A stretch of DNA of 5,460 nt from positions 1 through 5,460 of the forward strand of contig CABVAP010000147.1 of the NCBI GenBank assembly GCA_902496345.1. The letters are read 5' to 3'. Positions 1 to 5,390 of this stretch are shown one piece after another. The notes below the pieces were generated by a model. That model saw only the letters and a program-made list of their open reading frames with translations, did no database searches and was not told where the DNA came from. Source of the DNA: an uncultured Eubacteriales bacterium. GTDB taxonomy: Bacteria > Bacillota > Clostridia > Lachnospirales > CAG-274. Made by a program: the position numbers and the translations under genes. How positions within the stretch are numbered: the stretch's first letter is position 1; each line of letters opens with the position of its first letter.

Positions 1-140
1 AAATCGCATTTTCGCTGAGGAAAACAGCTGTTTCAAGGGCTTAAAAGCCTTGTGCGCAGAAACAGCTGTTTTCTCATCTATTATTTTAATTTGCAAAAAA
101 TCGTTGATTTTTTGCAAGGCTGTAAGGCAAAGCCTCACAG
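1..140 (+). repeat. Dispersed structured repeat, copy 1 (5' end outside window)
   Basis: This is the 3' two-thirds of an element whose complete copy lies at 3683-3890; position 1 here matches 3753. Up to position 123 it differs from that copy by three substitutions (26, 55, 72) and one 3-nt indel near 81-83. Three successive hairpins are visible. The first is a 15-16 bp stem, 19-34 with 59-74, enclosing a small GGC/GCC hairpin. The second is a perfect 12 bp stem, 91-102 with 106-117, with a GTT loop. The third is a 9 bp stem with one mismatch, 120-128 with 132-140, with an AAA loop. No U-tract follows the last hairpin, so it does not look like an intrinsic terminator. No transposase or integrase is nearby. 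It resembles a non-coding dispersed palindromic element (MITE-like or RNA-like); the exact class is unknown. Confidence 0.85.
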
Positions 141-360
141 TCATATCATTCTTATCATTCTAAAAAATATTTAAATAATAACCCCCAATCCCCTAAATAT
201 TTTAACGTTCAAATAACCCCCTTGCTTGTAGTAATACCTTCTCAAAAAATCCCAACCCCGAAACAAAAATCAGAAATTTAAAATTCATATAGTTCCCCCA
301 AACCGAATAAATTTTAAAATATAAACGTCAATAGAATATGAAACCCAAAGGAGTGACTTT
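141..360. other. Gene-free AT-rich stretch with C-tracts upstream of the amidotransferase gene
   Basis: I see no recognisable gene here. The stretch is very AT-rich but is broken by runs of four or five C at 182-186, 190-193, 217-221, 256-259 and 295-299. The last run would read GGGGG on the minus strand, six bases before an ATG (complement of 286-288) that opens a 28-codon frame ending at 202. That frame is too short and featureless to call as a gene. TATAAA (320-325) and TAGAAT (332-337) resemble -10 boxes, but neither has a believable -35 box at the right distance, so no promoter is called. The ribosome binding site of the next gene, AAAGGAG, is at 347-353. Confidence 0.6.
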
Positions 361-1221
361 ATGCCCTTGATAATAGGAATAACCCATTCATTTGAAAATG
401 GCTTTGTAAAGCTAAATACAGATTACTTGAAAGCCGTTTCAAGTTTCAAAGACGAAAAATCCTTAGATGATTGTGATGTGATAAATTTAGTTTTAACATA
501 TAGCGAACATACTGAAAATATCACAGAAATCCTAAAAATAGTTGACGGAATAGTGCTTTCAGGTGGTGGAGATTTAAGCGAACTTGTTCTTTCTGAAAAG
601 TTAAGTCCAAAAGCGAAAAATATTTTTCCAGAGAGGGATATATTCGAAAGTGAACTTTGTAAAAAAGCTTACGCGATGAATATACCCCTTTTAGGTGTAT
701 GTCGAGGACTGCAAATAATGAATGTAGCCCTAGACGGAAAAATACGTCAGCATATAGAAGGTCATAATCTTGTAAATATTAATCCCCAATTAAAAAATTC
801 AGAAGATAATGCCCTTTTAGTTGCCGATAGTGATAACCAAAACATTAACAAAAAAAATAATTTAAATAATAATTCGAGCATAAGCAGAAATCCCCCAATT
901 TCAGCTATGCACGAAATTATAGTAGATAAAAATAGTCGCCTTTTCGAGGTAATGGAGCTGTCAAAGCAGTACGACACATCGGTAAAAATGAAAGTCAATT
1001 CATATCACCACCAGTGTATATCAAAAGTTTCTCCAAAACTTAGTGTAGGTGCGATATGTACAGACTCAGTTGTCGAGGCTGTCGAGAGCAAGGAAAAAGA
1101 TTTTTTCATAGGAGTTCAGTTTCACCCAGAAAAAATGCCTGAAAATAATTTTTGCAAAAATATATTTAAGAATTTCCTTGTAGCTTGTAAGGCCCATAAA
1201 TCTGAAAAGAACAAATCTTAA
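361..1221 (+). CDS. Class I glutamine amidotransferase, gamma-glutamyl-GABA hydrolase-like (peptidase C26)
   Basis: This is a 286-residue cytoplasmic hydrolase of the class I glutamine amidotransferase fold, closest in motif pattern to the PuuD/peptidase C26 group. Members of that group release glutamate from gamma-glutamyl compounds such as gamma-glutamyl-GABA. Visible motifs are DGIVLSGGGDLS at 62-73, the nucleophile elbow LGVCRGLQ with Cys114, VNSYHHQ at 212-218, and GVQFHPE with His255 and Glu257 completing the triad. The start is supported by AAAGGAG seven bases upstream. The protein exceeds E. coli PuuD (about 254 residues), mostly through an Asn/Ser-rich low-complexity insert at about 144-178. 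The usual AGG-x-P segment after the N-terminal helix and the usual DxxP after the GGGD motif are missing (DLSE here), so the substrate is uncertain. It stands alone, convergent with the histidine kinase gene. The family is secure; the specific substrate is not. Confidence 0.88.
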   Translation: MPLIIGITHSFENGFVKLNTDYLKAVSSFKDEKSLDDCDVINLVLTYSEHTENITEILKIVDGIVLSGGGDLSELVLSEKLSPKAKNIFPERDIFESELCKKAYAMNIPLLGVCRGLQIMNVALDGKIRQHIEGHNLVNINPQLKNSEDNALLVADSDNQNINKKNNLNNNSSISRNPPISAMHEIIVDKNSRLFEVMELSKQYDTSVKMKVNSYHHQCISKVSPKLSVGAICTDSVVEAVESKEKDFFIGVQFHPEKMPENNFCKNIFKNFLVACKAHKSEKNKS

Positions 1222-1232
1222 TAAAATAAAAA

Positions 1233-1293
1233 TTTAAATAGCTTTAGTTGCATTTGACTTTTAAATAGCTTTAAATAAGTTTAAATAGCTTTG
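1233..1293. repeat. Short tandem-like repeats of TTTAAATAGCTTT between convergent genes
   Basis: The 13-mer TTTAAATAGCTTT occurs at 1233-1245, 1260-1272 and 1280-1292. The last two are exactly 20 bp apart, with a degenerate TTAAATAAG unit at 1271-1279 between them. The third copy covers the last four codons and stop of the minus-strand kinase gene (it encodes ...KAI and stop). The array therefore looks like a duplication of the 3' end of that gene into the convergent spacer. The units are direct repeats, not inverted, and form no terminator hairpin. Confidence 0.7.
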
Positions 1294-1949
1294 ATAGAAA
1301 TTTCAACGGTACAGCCTTTTTTAGACTCATTGTTGAAAATCCTGAAAGTTCCATTGTGGCTTTCAATGATTTGATGACAAATGGAAAGACCAAGACCGGT
1401 ACCATTATCTTTGGTTGTAAAGAAAGGCGTACCGACCGATTCTTCAAGAGATTCTTTTATCCCCTCCCCGTCGTCAGTTATTTGAATAGTTATGTAGTCA
1501 CCTCTCTTTGTAATAGAAGAAACTATAGTTCCGTTGTCTTTAATAGCTTCTATAGCGTTTTTAAATATGTTGAAAAACACGATACAAATTTTTGAATATT
1601 CCCCAAAAATTTTCAAATCTTTGTCATCGCAGTTTAGGTCAAACTTTATTTTTTGTTGTCCGTAAGGGACAGTAAATTCGTCTATAACCTCAGAGATAAG
1701 GTCATAGATAAAAATAACCTCCTTTTCTGTCGCTTGAAAAGGGCTAGTATTCTTAATAAAGTCCTTAACGATAGATGTTATTTTTTGAAGTTCCTTTTTG
1801 ATAACACCATAACTTTTAGAATAAACCCCGTTGGTATCGCTTAGTTGCATATAGTCGATAGTTGCGTTTATAAGAGCGACAGGATTTTTAACTTCGTGAA
1901 TAAATTCTTGTGACATTTTGCTAAAATTTTTTGTATTGTAAAAGTCCAT
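1281..1949 (-). CDS. Small soluble sensor-less histidine kinase (HisKA-HATPase_c)
   Basis: This is a 222-residue protein made only of a kinase core. It should autophosphorylate from ATP and pass phosphate to a response regulator not present in the window. The dimerisation/phosphoacceptor helix begins almost at the N-terminus, with the H-box FIHEVKNP and His18 as the likely phosphorylated residue. The ATP-binding domain follows: N-box FNIFKNAIEAI (Asn127, Asn131), G1 box DDGEG at 159-163, F-box PFFTTK at 175-180 and G2 box GTGLGLSI at 183-190. All catalytic boxes look intact. No transmembrane helix, PAS or HAMP segment precedes the H-box, so the input must come from a partner or from the cytosol. 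It lies 64 bp downstream of the MPN-TM-LysM gene on the same strand, probably in one transcript. The ATG follows a GGGGG ribosome binding site at a spacing of nine bases. The H-box resembles that of sporulation and NtrB-type kinases, but the pathway is not shown. Confidence 0.9.
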   Translation of the reverse strand: MDFYNTKNFSKMSQEFIHEVKNPVALINATIDYMQLSDTNGVYSKSYGVIKKELQKITSIVKDFIKNTSPFQATEKEVIFIYDLISEVIDEFTVPYGQQKIKFDLNCDDKDLKIFGEYSKICIVFFNIFKNAIEAIKDNGTIVSSITKRGDYITIQITDDGEGIKESLEESVGTPFFTTKDNGTGLGLSICHQIIESHNGTFRIFNNESKKGCTVEISIKAI

Positions 1950-1974
1950 AAAAGTTTTCCCCCAAAAAACTTTT
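1950..1974 (-). promoter_or_regulatory. Ribosome binding site of the kinase gene in the loop of a small hairpin
   Basis: Read on the minus strand, AAAAGTTTT (1974-1966) and AAAACTTTT (1958-1950) are exact inverted repeats of nine bases. They flank a seven-base loop TTGGGGG that holds the only G-rich Shine-Dalgarno sequence. The second arm abuts the ATG directly. The stem is almost all A-U, so it would be weak, but the placement could make initiation sensitive to structure or temperature. The inverted repeat is seen directly; a regulatory role is inference. Confidence 0.4.
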
Positions 1975-2013
1975 TTAAATTAATTTCAGAAGTCGTATAA
2001 AGCCTTTTTGGTA

Positions 2014-3372
2014 TCAAGGAACAGAGATGACCATACCGTAGTAAATTTTGTCTGGGTCATCGATGTTGTTTGCCTCCATAATTTTTTTAGCTTTGTTGCT
2101 GGTCCCATAAAATTTAATGCTTATGCTAGATAAGCTATCACCCTCCTGTACTTTGTATTTTTTAGGAAGTCTACTTGTTTGGTTAAGTTGGCTTGTCTTG
2201 TGGCTAACTTGTCCATCTGGTGATGTAGTGGTCTTTTCGGTTGAAACATCTGTTGTCTTTTCGGTAATTTTTTCAGTAACCTTTTCAGATGTAGCCGTAG
2301 ATGTAGTTGTAGTTTTGTCATTTACGTTTTGACCACTTTGTAGAGCAGTAGAGCTTTCTGTTTGTTTTTCTGTAAAGTCAGAATTGCTGTTTTGTGCAGC
2401 GAATACGTTTTGAACATTACCCTCCTTTACTGTTTTTACCAAGTATGTATATGAATTGTCAATTGCTGCCATTTGTTTTTCGACATTGTCTATTCTGTTG
2501 TCATTTTTGATTATACTAGCCCCCATTATAAAACATACGCAGAATAGAACAGCACTTAAAGTCCCAAGGAAGTTGACAAGTCTTTTTTGCTCTGTTACAA
2601 TTTTGCCTTTTCTCCTGTTAGTCCTAGGTTTTTGAGGACGTTCCTTGTTAAAGCTGTTTCTAATCTTGTTTACAATTATGTCAGGAGTTGCATCTCTAAG
2701 TTTCTTGTCGTTGTTTTCTTGTTGCTTAGGTAAATCGTCGGTAATATTTTCATCTTTACCAGAATACAATAGTTTAGAGCTTTCAGATTGCTCGCTTTCA
2801 ATTACTTTAGATTTAGAAAACTTATTTTGTAACATATACTCGTGCATACCCTCGTTACGGTCGTAATAGATGAAATACCCCTTTACTTCATCAAGACCAC
2901 CTGTAACTTCGTTTTTACAGAAAAAGCAGTTGACTTTTTCAAGAGGGTCAAAAACAAAAAGCACGTTGTAATCTTTTTCAAAATTATTCAAGTGGTAGTT
3001 TATCAAACTACTGTTCAAAAAATCCCCATAGCCGGGTTGAATATAGACCCAACCCAAAATTTCATCATTCGGAAAAAAGATTTTCATTTGTTCAGAAATA
3101 TAATCTTTACTTTTTTCAGAAAGAACTTCCATACCTGTTTTGTTCTCGCTAAATTTTCCCTGAATAACGCCGTTTATAAATATAACATCTTCATTTTCAA
3201 AAACGGTCTTTTTTCCTGTAAGAACCCCAATTTTTTCTTCACATTCTGCAAAAGACGCATACTGCTGAATATAGGTATAGACATAATCTTCAACATAAAT
3301 TTTAAATCCCCCAGAAATGTTGCCGATTTGTTTTATATTCGTGGGCAGTTTTTGTCTTTCATCGTCATACAT
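2014..3372 (-). CDS. Membrane protein: degenerate JAMM/MPN domain, one TM helix, Thr-rich linker, C-terminal LysM
   Basis: This 452-residue protein appears to have its N-terminus inside the cell. Residues about 22-175 follow the JAB1/MPN fold pattern: EKIGVLTG at 46-53, then ILGWVYIQPGYGDFLNSS at 105-122, then NVLFVFDP at 136-143. The zinc-binding HxHPx7SxxD of active JAMM peptidases is replaced by Tyr110, Gln112, Asn120 and Leu123, so the domain is predicted to be catalytically dead; a possible equivalent of the catalytic Glu remains at 46. A charged, probably disordered segment (about 185-264) ends in basic RPQKPRTNRRKGK (245-257). One transmembrane helix follows at 265-287. An external Thr/Ser/Lys/Glu-rich linker with TEK units (about 330-402) leads to a peptidoglycan-binding LysM at 405-452. 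The start follows GGGGG nine bases upstream. It is first in a probable operon with the sensor-less kinase, suggesting a wall-linked scaffold or sensor; that role is inferred. Confidence 0.85.
   Translation of the reverse strand: MYDDERQKLPTNIKQIGNISGGFKIYVEDYVYTYIQQYASFAECEEKIGVLTGKKTVFENEDVIFINGVIQGKFSENKTGMEVLSEKSKDYISEQMKIFFPNDEILGWVYIQPGYGDFLNSSLINYHLNNFEKDYNVLFVFDPLEKVNCFFCKNEVTGGLDEVKGYFIYYDRNEGMHEYMLQNKFSKSKVIESEQSESSKLLYSGKDENITDDLPKQQENNDKKLRDATPDIIVNKIRNSFNKERPQKPRTNRRKGKIVTEQKRLVNFLGTLSAVLFCVCFIMGASIIKNDNRIDNVEKQMAAIDNSYTYLVKTVKEGNVQNVFAAQNSNSDFTEKQTESSTALQSGQNVNDKTTTTSTATSEKVTEKITEKTTDVSTEKTTTSPDGQVSHKTSQLNQTSRLPKKYKVQEGDSLSSISIKFYGTSNKAKKIMEANNIDDPDKIYYGMVISVP
2221..2316 (-). repeat. 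Low-complexity Thr/Glu/Lys coding repeats in the external linker
   Basis: This stretch encodes residues 353-384 of the LysM protein, where S/TEK units recur (SEKVTEKITEKTTDVSTEK). At the DNA level the plus-strand 11-mer GTCTTTTCGGT occurs at 2231-2241 and again at 2255-2265, a 24 bp period, with related TTTTCAGT units nearby. Such repeats change length readily by slippage. The segment most likely acts as a flexible spacer that carries the LysM domain across the wall zone. Confidence 0.6.
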
Positions 3373-3400
3373 AGTTGTACACCCCCGTTTATAATACTTC

Positions 3401-3453
3401 TCTTAATTAAGAATTACATCACGAATTAAGCCATCAAGAAGTTTGCTATAGCA
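3401..3453. promoter_or_regulatory. Two short perfect palindromes in the leader of the minus-strand operon
   Basis: TCTTAATTAAGA (3401-3412) is a 12 bp perfect palindrome and TGCTATAGCA (3444-3453) a 10 bp one. Both lie between the candidate minus-strand promoter and the start of the MPN-TM-LysM gene. On the minus strand the half-sequence TGCTAT occurs again at 3487-3482, inside the spacer of that promoter, so a regulator contacting TGCTAT half-sites is conceivable. In AT-rich DNA short palindromes also arise by chance, so this is a weak operator call. Confidence 0.25.
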
Positions 3454-3471
3454 TAGGCTAATTTATGATTT

Positions 3472-3500
3472 TATATAATGATAGCACAAACCATAGGCAA
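3472..3500 (-). promoter_or_regulatory. Candidate sigma-A promoter for the MPN-TM-LysM / kinase operon
   Basis: On the minus strand, TTGCCT (complement of 3495-3500; 4 of 6 to TTGACA) lies 17 bp before TATATA (complement of 3472-3477; 4 of 6 to TATAAT). Transcription would start near 3465, giving a leader of about 90 nt before the ATG at 3372. Spacing is ideal but both boxes are imperfect. A TATTAT/TATAAA stretch near 3385-3395 is an alternative -10, but it lacks a matching -35. Confidence 0.35.
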
Positions 3501-3682
3501 TTTTTGGAAATATAAGTCGATGAAATAACATTTTTGATTTACAATTTTCTGCATATTGTTCGTTTAAAATACAATTTACGATATAGTTTGCTTTTATTCG
3601 ACATAAAATGAACGTAATAAAATTTACTTAAATATAACCAAAAATGAGTATAAAATATTTACACAAAGTAAATATTAAAGCT
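3501..3682. other. Gene-free AT-rich divergent intergenic segment
   Basis: I recognise no gene here. The segment is extremely AT-rich. Its one clear structure is a perfect 9 bp inverted repeat, AATATTTAC (3654-3662) and GTAAATATT (3668-3676) around the loop ACAAA, ending seven bases before repeat copy 2 begins. It is followed by AAAGC rather than a T-run, so it is not a typical terminator; it could be a protein-binding site or mark the edge of the repeat insertion. No plus-strand promoter could be assigned with confidence. Confidence 0.5.
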
Positions 3683-3890
3683 TGTAGAAAAAGTTAATTT
3701 TTATCGTTATTGTCGATTTCAAAAAGTGTCGCAGACTTTTATCCGCAAACGGAAATCGCATTTTCGCTGAGGAAAACGGCTGTTTCAAGGGCTTAAAAGC
3801 CTTGTGTGCAGAAACAGCTGTTTACTCATCTAGTTTAATTTGCAAAAAATCGTTGATTTTTTGCAAGGCTGTCGACTTTATCGACAGCCT
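3683..3890 (+). repeat. Dispersed structured repeat, copy 2 (complete in window)
   Basis: This is the only copy seen whole, about 208 bp. Its first 70 bases (3683-3752) match 5391-5460 at 66 of 70 positions, and the rest matches 1-123. In order it can form: CGATTTC (3714-3720) pairing with GAAATCG (3752-3758) around smaller hairpins; a 16-position stem, 3771-3786 with 3811-3826, with one A-A mismatch; a perfect 12 bp stem, 3840-3851 with 3855-3866; and a perfect 10 bp stem, 3866-3875 with 3881-3890. Its ends are imperfect inverted repeats: TGTAGAAAAA at the left, and the complement of the right, TGTCGATAAA. It ends about 50 bp before yyaC, so it should lie in or just upstream of that gene's leader. 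No transposase is seen, and flanking target duplications are not evident. Confidence 0.88.
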
Positions 3891-3941
3891 AGTAAATATC
3901 ATCAAAATGTTAAAACGAATTAAAGTTTTAAGGAGATAAAA

Positions 3942-4490
3942 ATGGCAGGAAGATATGTAAATTCAAAATGTAAAACTGCACTTATGGATTTTAGGTATGC
4001 GTTAAAAAGTGCATTGTGCGATGCACTTTTCTGGAAAGAAAAAGATAAATCCATTGTTGTTCTATGTATAGGTACAGATAAAGCAACAGGCGATAGCCTT
4101 GGACCTTTGGTAGGTTATAAGCTAAGTAGGTTACCAAAAAGAAAAAATGTAACTGTGTATGGGACGTTAGATAATCCGGTTCACGCGATAAATTTAGCCG
4201 ATACAGTAAAAGAAATTTACGAAGAGCATAAAGACCCGTTTATAATAGCGATAGATGCGTCTTTAGGCAAAACGGAACATATAGGCTATATAACAGTTGG
4301 AAAAGGTTCAATTAGTCCTGGGGCAGGTGTAAAGAAGAATTTAGGCGAGATAGGAGATGTCTTTATAACAGGGATAGTAAACTTAAATGGGTTTGTAGAA
4401 ATATCGAGGCTACAAAGTACACGCCTTTCATTGGTTATGAATATAGCCGATATAGTATCTGTAGGCATTTGGGAAACGCTTTCTTTTTAG
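3942..4490 (+). CDS. yyaC: YyaC family spore protein (DUF1256, putative spore protease)
   Basis: This 182-residue protein has the full motif series of the YyaC/DUF1256 family, which is confined mainly to endospore formers and commonly annotated as a putative spore protease because its fold is related to the germination protease GPR and hydrogenase maturation proteases. Visible motifs are LCIGTDKATGDSLGPLVG at 41-58, GTLDNPVHA at 74-82, AIDASLG at 103-109 and ISPGAGVKKNLGEIGDVFITG at 124-144 (given here in full for its conserved Gly/Asp pattern). Asp46, Asp51 and Asp105 are the obvious candidate metal or active-site acids. It is slightly shorter than the roughly 205-residue Bacillus subtilis protein. 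The ATG follows AAGGAG at a spacing of six bases. It has no signal peptide or membrane helix. It sits just downstream of repeat copy 2 and is divergent from the LysM/kinase unit. Expression in the forespore would be expected from the family, but I could not identify a sporulation sigma-factor promoter. Confidence 0.93.
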   Translation: MAGRYVNSKCKTALMDFRYALKSALCDALFWKEKDKSIVVLCIGTDKATGDSLGPLVGYKLSRLPKRKNVTVYGTLDNPVHAINLADTVKEIYEEHKDPFIIAIDASLGKTEHIGYITVGKGSISPGAGVKKNLGEIGDVFITGIVNLNGFVEISRLQSTRLSLVMNIADIVSVGIWETLSF

Positions 4491-4547
4491 CTATTTGGTG
4501 TAATCAGCATAAAACCAGCCTTTTGTTTCAAATAAGAAATTTTTATA

Positions 4548-4576
4548 TTGCAAATTGTATTGTTTTATGGTATAAT
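4548..4576 (+). promoter_or_regulatory. Sigma-A promoter with extended -10 for the Asn/Ser/Lys-rich gene
   Basis: TTGCAA (4548-4553) lies exactly 17 bp before a consensus TATAAT (4571-4576), preceded by the extended -10 motif TGG. Transcription would start near 4583, and the strong ribosome binding site AAAGGAGAGG (4598-4607) precedes the ATG at 4614. This is the best promoter in the window. It indicates that the downstream gene has its own vegetative promoter and need not depend on read-through from yyaC. Confidence 0.75.
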
Positions 4577-4613
4577 TATTGCATTAAAATTTTAAAAAAA
4601 GGAGAGGTTTATT

Positions 4614-5351
4614 ATGCAAAAAACAAAAAACAATTCAAGACGAAATTTCAGGGAACTAATGAGGAAATCAAAGGATAATAGGCGTTTTTCAAATCAAGTT
4701 ATGGCAAACGTAAATATGTTTTTAAACAAAAGCAGTTCCATTTTTCCAAAGAACACAAAAAATCAATTTAGCACGAGAAATTTATTTTCAAAAACGACAC
4801 AAAACTTTAATAAAGCAGACTCAAGTAAAAGAAGTAGCAGAAAACAAAAGGCACAACCAAGCCTTAATAGCTTTAACGACAAGAATATAATCAACATTTC
4901 AAAAAATCCAAGTAGCTATAATAGTGCATTTAATCGTATAACCCCAATAAATAAAGTAAGTGCTGTTACGAGGTTAAAAGATTTAACTAGCCCACAACAA
5001 AATCCAGAAAAATCAACTATTTTAGAGAAAATAATAAAACCGACTTTCCCAAAAATCCAAAGAGAAACGGTAGCAAAAAAACTCAGTATACCAAGCATAA
5101 AAGAAAATAAGGAAAATATATTTGCAGGTAGAAACTTAGATAGTAACATAGCGAAAAAGACACCAAAAAATATAAAAGATAAAATATCAGTAAAATCTCC
5201 AGATTTAAACAGTAGCAATATAAATATTTCGCCAAATATAAGCGTAGAGGTAAACCAAAAAAATGGATTTTCAGATTTCAATAAAATATGGCAAGAGATA
5301 GGAAATAGATTAAATTCAGAAATAAATTCATCAGCGAGTGGATTTCATTAA
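4614..5351 (+). CDS. Hypothetical basic Asn/Ser/Lys-rich, probably disordered protein
   Basis: I do not recognise this 245-residue protein. By hand count it has about 37 Asn, 35 Ser and 32 Lys (over 40 percent together), no Cys and one Trp, and it is clearly basic. No signal peptide, membrane segment or catalytic motif is visible. The N-terminal 40 residues (NFRELMRKSKDNRRFSNQV and on) and the C-terminal FNKIWQEIGNRL at 222-233 look helical. The long middle looks disordered, with scattered Pro and repeated basic/Ser segments. The frame is credible because a near-ideal promoter and a strong ribosome binding site precede it, and it stays open for 245 codons. It begins 123 bp after yyaC and ends 39 bp before repeat copy 3. 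A nucleic-acid-binding, spore-associated or scaffold role would be guesswork. Confidence 0.75.
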   Translation: MQKTKNNSRRNFRELMRKSKDNRRFSNQVMANVNMFLNKSSSIFPKNTKNQFSTRNLFSKTTQNFNKADSSKRSSRKQKAQPSLNSFNDKNIINISKNPSSYNSAFNRITPINKVSAVTRLKDLTSPQQNPEKSTILEKIIKPTFPKIQRETVAKKLSIPSIKENKENIFAGRNLDSNIAKKTPKNIKDKISVKSPDLNSSNINISPNISVEVNQKNGFSDFNKIWQEIGNRLNSEINSSASGFH

Positions 5352-5390
5352 TTTTTCATAAAATCATAAAATAAAAGTCGCTGAATAGGG

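Noticed and set aside
91..117. Perfect 12 bp hairpin as an intrinsic terminator
   Set aside because: The T-run is inside the stem and is followed by GCAAGGC, not by a U-tract. The same hairpin recurs within copy 2 upstream of yyaC, so it belongs to the repeat.
141..360. C-tract region as a G-quadruplex locus on the minus strand
   Set aside because: The runs of four to five G are separated by loops of 3, 23, 34 and 35 bases, too long and irregular for a convincing quadruplex.
2842..3429. 195-codon plus-strand open frame opposite the MPN domain
   Set aside because: It lies antisense to a well-supported gene with clear domains, has no ribosome binding site of note, and its Phe/Ile-rich translation is what the complement of an AT-rich Lys/Asn-rich gene gives.
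3683..3890. Repeat as a CRISPR array or a riboswitch
   Set aside because: The copies are kilobases apart with genes between them, so it is not an array. A riboswitch is unlikely because copy 3 lies downstream of a gene and no known aptamer signature was recognised.
4469..4678. 69-codon plus-strand open frame spanning the yyaC end and the start of the next gene
   Set aside because: It overlaps both real genes, runs through the promoter, and has no initiation signals.
4916..5281. 121-codon minus-strand open frame resembling a multi-helix membrane protein
   Set aside because: It is the complement of the Lys/Asn/Ser-rich gene, which automatically reads as Phe/Leu/Ile-rich. The plus-strand frame is longer and has a strong promoter and ribosome binding site.
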